A DNA stretch of 64,000 nt. It comes from Blastomussa wellsi. Taxonomy: Eukaryota > Cnidaria > Anthozoa > Scleractinia > Plerogyridae. Below, piece after piece: positions 57,601-64,000 of this stretch. The position numbers and the translations under genes were made by a program. The number at the start of each line of letters is the position of its first letter. Positions within the stretch are counted from its first letter, which is position 1. Location of the stretch: NCBI GenBank assembly GCA_947652115.1, contig OX393571.1:18348879-18412878 (forward strand), given 5' to 3'. The notes beneath the pieces are model-generated. The model did no database searches. It worked only from the letters and a program-made list of their open reading frames with translations, and had not been told where the DNA came from.

Positions 57601-58192
57601 GATCACCTTCATTCACTTGTATCGAGTTATGTGCAAGTCACGTGATCGTCTCGCGAGGAGCAACCACACGAAATCTTTTAAAAGCCTTTTACGCATGTGC
57701 GCTATAACTGGCTTGTTCTTGGCAATATGTTGGATTCCAAACCAGTTTGTTTACGTCCTGTCAAAGTTCAGCATCACTCAGCTTGATACACCCCTACATC
57801 ACGCCACAGTTGTCTTAGCCATGTTTAATTCCTGTGTGAATCCTTGGATTTACGGAGCTACTAATCGCAATTACAGGAAAAAGTTCACAAGAGTTCTCTG
57901 CTTCTGGAAGAGAGTTGAAGTCGCGCCTGAAGAGACAGATATCAACACAGCAAAGGAAAGAGCGACCAGAAGTAGTCACGATGGACAGTTTAGTAAGACG
58001 GAGCAACAACCGGAAGGATCAAAGGCTATGGACTACTCATCATTCGTTGGTGAGGGTTCGCTTGCTAAATCAGAGAATCCCCAAAAAGAAAGCAGCAGAA
58101 ATATCTCAATGACTGGAATCTCACAAGATGTGGAAATTTCTCATCTACGTGACGAACCCCTCAATAACTCCGTCACACAGAGTGAGCTTTAA
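54626..58192 (+). CDS. Rhodopsin-like (class A) orphan receptor, gene G
   Basis: Exons 54626-54827 and 57183-58192 join in phase 1 (CACAG|GTAGGT ... TTTGCAG|GT) to 403 residues. ATG 54626 starts MNDTDPADNKTS, with NDT and NKT sites. TM1 has LLGNGLVC, TM2 LAFTDMFTG, TM3 Cys in DFFCHILSSQY, IDRW closes TM3, TM6 has CWIPNQ, TM7 NPWIY. The longest tail of the array follows (about 110 residues), rich in Ser, Thr, Glu and Lys. It gives many possible kinase and arrestin sites and ends TQSEL. The 2355 bp intron contains a 21-copy minisatellite and a SINE head. A 260 bp tandem repeat lies just upstream. Tyr rather than Asp at 3.32 and no Lys at 7.43. Ligand unknown. Confidence 0.9.
55919..56359. repeat. 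Minisatellite, 21 copies of a 21 bp unit
   Basis: Unit GGTATGGTCGATGCCATAATT with a few point variants (TAT/TAC/TGT, GATGCC/GATACC). The tract is 441 bp. Because 21 is a multiple of three, frames stay open on both strands (a repeated heptapeptide VDAIIGM in one, MASTIPI in the other). These are by-products of the period. Each unit can fold as ATGG-TCGATG-CCAT. It lies in the intron of receptor gene G. Confidence 0.95.
56588..56680 (+). mobile_element. tRNA-derived SINE, head region
   Basis: GATCAGCCTGGTAGCGTAGAGG resembles the 5' tRNA part with an A box (TGGTAGCGTAGAGG), and TGTTCGATTCTGG (about 56643-56655) a B box, followed by a T-rich tail. It is not a working tRNA: there is no matching acceptor stem. 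Confidence 0.55.
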
Positions 58193-59348
58193 TCCCAGCA
58201 GCCCACTTGTTCCTAGTATCAACCTCACGTTTAAATTCATCATGAGCCGATCACTACATAAACCAAAACTCAGTTAAAACGGTTAATATTGTTCTAATCA
58301 AACAATCCGCTCTGTTTCAAGCTGGAGATAGCAATCATCCTTCGGACTTTTTTGACGGGTCAGCCGGGAACAAATGACTAGGAAATAGAGGATGGCCGCG
58401 CGGAGATACGAAATTTCTCTTCCAGTATTGGAAGACATTTCACGAGTGAACACAGCAAACGAGTGAATTATGTTTCACTCTATCTATTATATAAAAACCA
58501 ATGAAATTCCAAACCTTTTCACTTTTGCTGAGAAAGGCGCGATTTATTTAATAACCCAGTAAAACGGTATTCACATGTGAAAATAACATGTTATCTTCAC
58601 GCGTGAAGATATGTTTTAGCCCGAAAGCTCAACTGGTATATCACTGCTGTTTATAGAATAATTATCTTTAACAAAACTTTAAATAGCAAACACTTCTTAA
58701 TCAGTTGATCTTATTAAACAAATAAATCAGTAGGATATACATTTGTGAACCCATTGAAATTTATTAAGCCACCCCACCCACCCTCCACCCTCCACCTCTT
58801 CCGTGTCACTAAAGTTCTGATATATTTGCGTCTTGGACGTTCAGTTTGTAACATGTCTATATATCATTGATCCGGTGAGTGACTTATGTTGCAATCACAT
58901 CTTACAAGACTACCTCCGTAAACAGTATATGCATAAATCATAAATTACATAGCGATGTTTAAGTTAGTGTACAATTGTCAGCATTTTACAAAATACATAA
59001 GCCACTGGGTGGGGTTAACGGCGAAGCGTATTATTTTTAATAAAGTAGTCCAAGTAGGCCATGGATAAACTTTAACCAAAGACTAAATGTGGCCGGGTTA
59101 ATTTTGCTGTTTATTTGGTCCTTGCTCGAGCAAGCAATTTTCTTCTACTCCCCTGAGCCCCCTCCCTCGAAGGAATGCTGGTTTATTAATTTTTTTTCTA
59201 TTATTTTTTTACAGAAAACAATATTTCCGGAAATTGTCCACTTGTAGTGTTTGTGTATTTACTACTGTTCAAGTTATTTCTAAATTCAAAGGTTACTCCA
59301 GCACAAACAACTGTTCCAATGCCTCCTCTTCCATTCCAAGATAGCGGA
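58193..59348. other. Spacer between receptor gene G and the BTB gene
   Basis: Contains repeat-like DNA with short palindromes, notably ATCTTCACGCGTGAAGAT (about 58592-58609), and a C-rich tract (CCACCCCACCCACCCTCC) near 58771. No gene supported. Confidence 0.5.
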
Positions 59349-59379
59349 CCAGATATCAAAGCTTCTATTTGATATCTGG
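59349..59379. repeat. Perfect 12 bp hairpin after the BTB gene
   Basis: CCAGATATCAAA pairs exactly with TTTGATATCTGG around a seven-base loop (GCTTCTA). It stands 10 bp beyond the stop codon of the minus-strand BTB gene. It may be a small element that ended the frame, or a chance palindrome in the 3' UTR. Confidence 0.8.
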
Positions 59380-59388
59380 TGTTCTTTT

Positions 59389-60525
59389 TTATCTTAGCTG
59401 CGATAAAAACTCCGAGTTAAATCCACGATAGGAAACACCTGTGTATTGCATCTGCTTCGATAGAACTGTTCCACTTTTCGACACAAGACTTGAATTATTG
59501 CCGCTTTTCTTTATGACCAACTTTACTGAATAACCGTTGTTTTCACTTCCAAAGAAACACAGTCCATGCAACACAATATCTTTGTCCACAGTAAAATCAA
59601 TACCATGGACCGCTTTATAAGCATAATTATTCCATGCTTCTTTCTGACATTTTCCGCCAAATCTGCCACAGTGGTGAATTACAGATCTTAAGGATGCTGA
59701 AAATTCCAAAGGAGAATTCATCGCTGAGTTGTAATATTCTGATATTTGTAAAATTTCTTCTGATGTGAGAATACTACTATCAACCACAACATCGGCAAAA
59801 TCATCTTTTTCCATTACTGGAAAGCGTATACCCTTGACAATCGTTTCTCCAAGAATTTTTCTTTTGACTTCACCAACAACTGTTAAACCTTGTCTTTCAC
59901 ATTCCTTTGTCGCCCACTGATTGATGGCCTTAAACAAATCCACCTCCTGTACACACAGAGTGTTCCTTACAACTAGTGCTTCAAGTAAGGATTTCTCGAT
60001 TGCCAAAAATATGTCAGATTTCACAGCCTCTTCTGTCTGTTTGTCAATAATTTTCCAGCACTGTTCTACCAAGTGTTTTTCATCATATTTCTCCGCAGAG
60101 GGAAGGATACTAAAAACGTTCGATGGATCTAAATTATCTTGCAGATATTTCGTGCATTTATCAGCCAGTGAAGGTACGATGTATTTCTTCGCCAAATGAA
60201 ACACTCCCATCACGTTATTGCCACTCAGCTCCACTTCATCGCTGTACAAAAAACGAAAAAACTCTAACAGACTATCGTGCTGACAGTCGGGCAGCTCAAT
60301 AGAGTCTCCAGTCTCGGCCAACGCACCGTAAAACATAACTTCAAACACCGGACTACTAATCGACAGCAGGAACTTGTGAGCCAGAATCACTTGTTCGCTC
60401 GGTTGGCTTTCATTTCTTCGAAAAACAAACTTCACATCGCTGAGAAGATCGTTGTTAAACAAAAATTTACTTCTCTCTCTGATAGTTGGTCTTTTTTCTT
60501 GCCAGTTTTCCTTGACGAAAGACAT
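59389..60525 (-). CDS. BTB-BACK protein with truncated PHR domain (BTBD-like)
   Basis: 378 residues, intronless, ATG at 60525. A BTB/POZ domain covers about residues 25-135 (LLSDVKFVFRR, ILAHKFLLSISSPVFEVMFYG, FLYSDEVELSGNN). A BACK domain covers about 140-245 (ILPSAEKYDEKHLVEQC). The beginning of a PHR domain lies at about 288-350 (GIDFTVDKDIVLHGLCFFGS, YSVKLVIKK). Relatives such as BTBD1/2/3/6 are near 480-530 residues, so roughly the last 70-100 residues of PHR are missing. The frame ends in SQLR and TAA, just before a perfect hairpin. In the family BTB dimerises and binds Cullin-3, making the protein a ubiquitin-ligase adaptor. PHR usually contacts the partner, and that part may not fold here. 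No splice donor leading to more PHR sequence was found. Confidence 0.88.
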   Translation of the reverse strand: MSFVKENWQEKRPTIRERSKFLFNNDLLSDVKFVFRRNESQPSEQVILAHKFLLSISSPVFEVMFYGALAETGDSIELPDCQHDSLLEFFRFLYSDEVELSGNNVMGVFHLAKKYIVPSLADKCTKYLQDNLDPSNVFSILPSAEKYDEKHLVEQCWKIIDKQTEEAVKSDIFLAIEKSLLEALVVRNTLCVQEVDLFKAINQWATKECERQGLTVVGEVKRKILGETIVKGIRFPVMEKDDFADVVVDSSILTSEEILQISEYYNSAMNSPLEFSASLRSVIHHCGRFGGKCQKEAWNNYAYKAVHGIDFTVDKDIVLHGLCFFGSENNGYSVKLVIKKSGNNSSLVSKSGTVLSKQMQYTGVSYRGFNSEFLSQLR

Positions 60526-61119
60526 TGCTCTCTGTTTTTGACCAAATCCCTGATAGAATCTGTAGCTAGCCTTGTGTCAGAAACTGAATAGGTTGAATAG
60601 CGCTCATCCGTATTTAGCCAAAAGCCTTGATTTCGAAATGCGAGGTGGAAAGTTTTTCATCAACGAATTCCCAAAGGACCACGTACATACTCACTCAAGG
60701 ACATACTCACATGAAAACAGTGTGAAGGTGCTAAAGGTTAGAAAGAAATTGCCTGCAAATGAGACTTGAAGGAGAATGTTAAGCGCAACTGGTGCAAAAT
60801 AACAAACAAATAAAAAGGAAGGAAAATGGTGAGTGAATATGCAGATTAGAATTTGGTTCGGTTCGGAGTGCGTGCTTCTGCATTTACGTTGAGTAATGGC
60901 GGCGTAAAGACGTCCGTTTGAGTCCGTCCGCCAATCTCTGTTTCTAAGTACTGCGGTAACTTTTGAGCAAAAGAAAACCCATATCTTCGGCCTCTTCCGA
61001 CGAATCAAGTTTCTCGCTTAAAACCAAGAAAACAAAGCAACACTTCTCGCCAACACTTCAACAAGAAGAACAAGAAGACGAAATAATGACAGCTCTCAGT
61101 ATGCCACAAGATGTTGGAA
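60526..61119. other. Region between the BTB gene and the LINE remnant
   Basis: Likely 5' side of the BTB gene. Plus-strand stretches beyond 61000 (Asn/Lys/Glu codons) may already be LINE 5' sequence. No separate gene. Confidence 0.4.
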
Positions 61120-61862
61120 CAAACTAGCCAAACGCGAAAAGCTCAACACGATTGAATCTGCTGTGAAGAAATTTGAAGCCAAACGGGAGAGCCTTGTGAT
61201 ACAAACCCAAAAATTAGAAGACTTTCAAACAACAGCGAGGAATGATATTGAGGACCTAAAAGCTGGGCTGAATTTCACCGGACAACAGCTCAAGGACAAA
61301 ACAGAAGCGCTGAAGAAGGTCAATAAACTATACGAGACTCATCTGGCAGAAATGGCGGAAAAATCCCAGAAAAACAAGGAGTTGATCGATGACATCCAAA
61401 CTAAAAATCTTTACTTAGAATCTTACTCGTGCCGGGAAAATATCAAATTTACGAACATAGAGGAAGCTCCAGGAGAAGGCGGCCGAAATGAAGACACCGA
61501 AGAAATTGTTCGAATCTTCCTTGAACGCGATCTCGGCCACGTCGAAGCTAGAAACGTTGAATTGCAGCGCGTGCGCCGCGTCGGCAAAAGCAAGGACGGG
61601 AAACCACGACCCATTCTGGTCCGCTTCTTCAGATACAGGGACGTGAACATCTTCTCCCTGGGTCACCGGCTAAAAGGTGCAGGTTTCCAAATGTTTCGTG
61701 ACCTTCCCCAGGAGATCATTTCCCGTCGCAGAGAGCAGATGGAGGCCTAAAAGAGGCCAGAAAAAAGGAGTTGCGGCTTCCTTTAGCCAATCCCAACCAG
61801 ATAAGCTGTATATCAGAGGTACATTGTGGCCGATCGGTCGAAAATTCACGATTCATAATTAA
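61120..61862 (+). pseudogene. LINE ORF1-like protein (coiled coil plus RRM), frameshifted
   Basis: Frame open from about 61120 (first ATG 61163) with heptad-rich coiled coil (KLEDFQTTARNDIEDLKAGL and on), then an RRM-type domain of the L1 ORF1p kind (ENIKFTNIEE, LQRVRRVGKSKDGKPRPILV, FQMFRDLPQEI). The frame stops at 61748-61750 after REQMEA. It continues one frame over as GVAASFSQSQPDKLYIRGTL to 61862, consistent with loss of one base near 61750. In L1 elements this protein coats the element RNA. Confidence 0.8.
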
Positions 61863-62094
61863 CTTTAGATAGGTATTTTCAAGAAAAATTTAAAGCTCTT
61901 CATGGCCTTTTTTTGCCAATAAGCTTTATATATTTTAAAGGCGGTGGGTAGCTCCAATGGGACGGCCAGAGCTACAAGTATTTTCCTCCAGCATTGTAGC
62001 GAACAGTTTCTGTACCATATGCCCGTTACTAATTTTATTCTTTTGTTCGTGTTTTTGTTTTTCCGTCTCCAAGGCATAGAAAAGTACCGATTAA

Positions 62095-64000
62095 CAATAG
62101 ACCCAATGACAAGAAAACGGAAGCTCTATGGATTGGTGCAAAGATCGGCAACGATAAAATTATGCTACCAGGAAAGGAACTTAAGGACGTTCGCGCAAAA
62201 ATTTTCTACCATTGATTTTTTTCTGAAACTCTCACCACTGAAAGATAATGAGTAACTGATGTCAGAAATGCAAAAAAAATTGGGGGTCACCGACTTCGTT
62301 TTGGAGACAACATGCCCAGAAGAACACCCTAAATCTGAAAACTCGCGCTTCGTAAGCTGATACGGCTACAGTGTCTGTAAGCACAAAAATATTACAAATA
62401 AATCTTTGAAATGAACGTATCTCTGTCAAATGTTGTTTAAATGGACCCATAAAGTGAATTTATTCAACTGGTGTGGTTCATTGAAGAAAAAATTGGCATT
62501 TAGCGACCACATTTCCTCTCGCCTAACATCCGCAAGATGGCAAGATTCGATGTCCTCTGGGCAGAAAGCTTCGAAAGTTTTAAACTTCCCACATTGATTT
62601 TTTGTTCATTTTTTGACAATCTGCCGAGAATTGTAAATAAAACTCAATTGGCCCTTTGTTTTTCCTCAGCGCGCGCGCTCGATGGATGACGTGGCGTGAC
62701 GAATTCCGTGCGCAGTAACGATGCGCAAAAACAATTAGCGCGAACGTCCTTAAATGGCCAAAAGATAAAGTGAAAACTCTAGGATTGTGGATTTCAACTG
62801 ACCCGGAATTATCTGCATGCTTGAACTTTAACGAGAAACTAGAAAGAGTTAAGGAAGATGTTGGAAATATCACAGACTCACTTTACTAGGGAAAATCACT
62901 GTAATCAAGTCCTTGGCTGTCTCTCAATTGGTCTATCTTCTCTCACCCATTCGGTCCAACTGTGTTGTCTTAAATGAGATTAACGATTTGCTTTTAACTT
63001 TTCTCTGGAACGGTAAAAGTAACACGATAAAAAGAAAAGTCATTATAAGCGATTTTTAAAAAATCTCTTAAAATCACATGGATTAAAAAATATTTAGATA
63101 AAACTAATAGCCGCAAATGGAAAATTTTTGTTGATATAGCCCTCCAAAAGTAATTCGGCTGTCAAAACTTTTTCTTGTCCAATCTCAACGTTAGAGACAC
63201 CTTAGCGGCAATACCAGTTTCGGATCCTTTTTTAAAACAGCTGTTAGAAATTTGAGCACAGGTTAACAGTTGAACCCAAAATCATCAGCAACAGAACACT
63301 TTATTGCTCAACCACTTTGGCACAATTCGCTAATAAAGATAGCAAACAAGCCCGCTTTTTTTAAGATTAGTTCGAAAAGGGAATAACTATGGTAAGTATC
63401 TCTTGGAACCAGACAAAAATAACTTCCTCGCACTAAAAGATTTCCGCTCGAAGTACGAACTAGACCCTCGTCCACTTAGTTTCTACGGATTAATATCCGC
63501 TGTAAAAGCTCTTCGGACTGCCTCTAACTTCAACAATTTACAGAACACCAATTGTGAAGAACAAGTGCCACTTAGTATAAAAGTTCCACAGGTTGAAAAG
63601 GCATCTACATTAGTATACAAAAAACTGATCAATAAAAAGGCACTAACACCAGAATGAAGAAAAAAAAAATGGAAAGAGGACTGTAGCCTGCCAACCATTG
63701 TAAATATTAACTGGACAGCTGCCTACGTTTTGGCTAAAAAATGCACCAAGAGCACCAAACTAATAGAATTTCTGTTTAAATTCCTACATAGACGAGTGTC
63801 AGCCAAACAATTTCTATTTAGAATAGGTCTACAAGATAATGAAAACTGCACCTTTTGTCACTCCTCTCCAGAGACATTATTCCTAAAACTTTATACTTCT
63901 GGAATGGAGTTATTAAATGGTTACAAAACCTGCTTTTACTTCCAAGAGACTTTGCATGTTTTTATTCCGGAAAAAAATCAGTACTTTTTGTATATACAAA
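62095..64000 (+). pseudogene. LINE ORF2-like 3' part (reverse transcriptase end)
   Basis: Pieces in several frames: KKTEALWIG at about 62115; after the MITE, KVKTLGLWISTDPELS at about 62768; LTLLGKITVIKSLAVSQLVY after a frameshift near 62861; a block with FRSKYELDPRPLSFYGLISA at 63440-63500; and a CTFCH zinc-type motif near 63847. This order is that of the thumb and C-terminal region of L1-clade reverse transcriptases. Frameshifts and stops break it throughout. Confidence 0.78.
62185..62749. mobile_element. 565 bp MITE with TTAA duplication inside the LINE
   Basis: TTAA (62181-62184) then GGACGTTCGCGC; inverted GCGCGAACGTCC then TTAA (62750-62753). The LINE frame on the left (PGKEL) continues directly on the right (KWPKDK) if the insert and one TTAA are removed, so both borders are fixed. 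TTAA targets are used by piggyBac and Kolobok elements; the GG start fits Kolobok better. No ORF belongs to it. Confidence 0.8.

Larger units (their letters stand above)
61120..64000 (+). mobile_element. Decayed L1-type LINE, continues past the window
   Basis: An ORF1-like RNA-binding protein (61120-61862) is followed by the 3' part of an ORF2-like polymerase (about 62095 onward). The endonuclease and most of the reverse transcriptase are missing between them. A TTAA-flanked MITE (62185-62749) splits the ORF2 remnant. Several frameshifts are present, so the copy is dead. Confidence 0.85.

Overview
The window is AT-rich animal nuclear DNA with intron-split genes, many mobile-element remnants and no bacterial features. 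The receptor types, the 21 bp and 260 bp tandem repeats, the tRNA-type SINEs, the hammerhead-like motifs and a P2X7-like remnant together suggest an anthozoan cnidarian, most likely a stony coral. This is inferred from family content; no species-specific marker was seen.

Layout. 1-6.9 kb: a possible exon end at the left edge, then a complete, apparently young Ty3/gypsy LTR retrotransposon (1054-6843) with intact gag and pol ORFs in a -1 frame relation. 9.1-12.7 kb: an intronless F-box/leucine-rich-repeat gene (FBXL12-like) enclosed by a large inverted repeat, one arm of which carries a MITE insertion. 13.6-36.2 kb: a P2X7-like pseudogene fragment, then a tandem array of rhodopsin-like (class A) receptor genes, all on the + strand. 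It holds a decayed first exon (14.9 kb), an orphan first exon (15.9 kb) and four complete two-exon genes (17.9, 21.5, 25.8 and 34.3 kb). Between them lie foldback elements and a 2.2 kb composite transposon with an 8 bp target duplication (29.5-31.7 kb). 37.2-44.1 kb: two small secreted-protein genes assembled from splice signals. One is a four-exon Glu-rich 107-residue protein on the minus strand, the other a three-exon 88-residue protein on the plus strand. The second lies in a segmental duplication whose other copy has lost its signal-peptide exon. 44.8-58.2 kb: two more receptors, one on the minus strand and one on the plus strand. The last has a triplicated 260 bp block immediately upstream and a 21 x 21 bp minisatellite in its intron. 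59.4-60.5 kb: an intronless BTB-BACK gene with a truncated PHR domain on the minus strand. 61.1-64.0 kb: a decayed L1-type LINE interrupted by a TTAA-flanked MITE.

The receptors form one paralogous family. Each has an intron in phase 1 right after the TM2 motif (L-A-x-T/A-D-x-x-T-G). Each has (D/E)RW instead of DRY at the end of TM3, no Asp at 3.32 and no Lys at 7.43, so they are neither aminergic receptors nor opsins; their ligands are unknown. Functional links between the receptors, the small secreted proteins and the two BTB/F-box genes are not shown by the sequence; their proximity is only suggestive.
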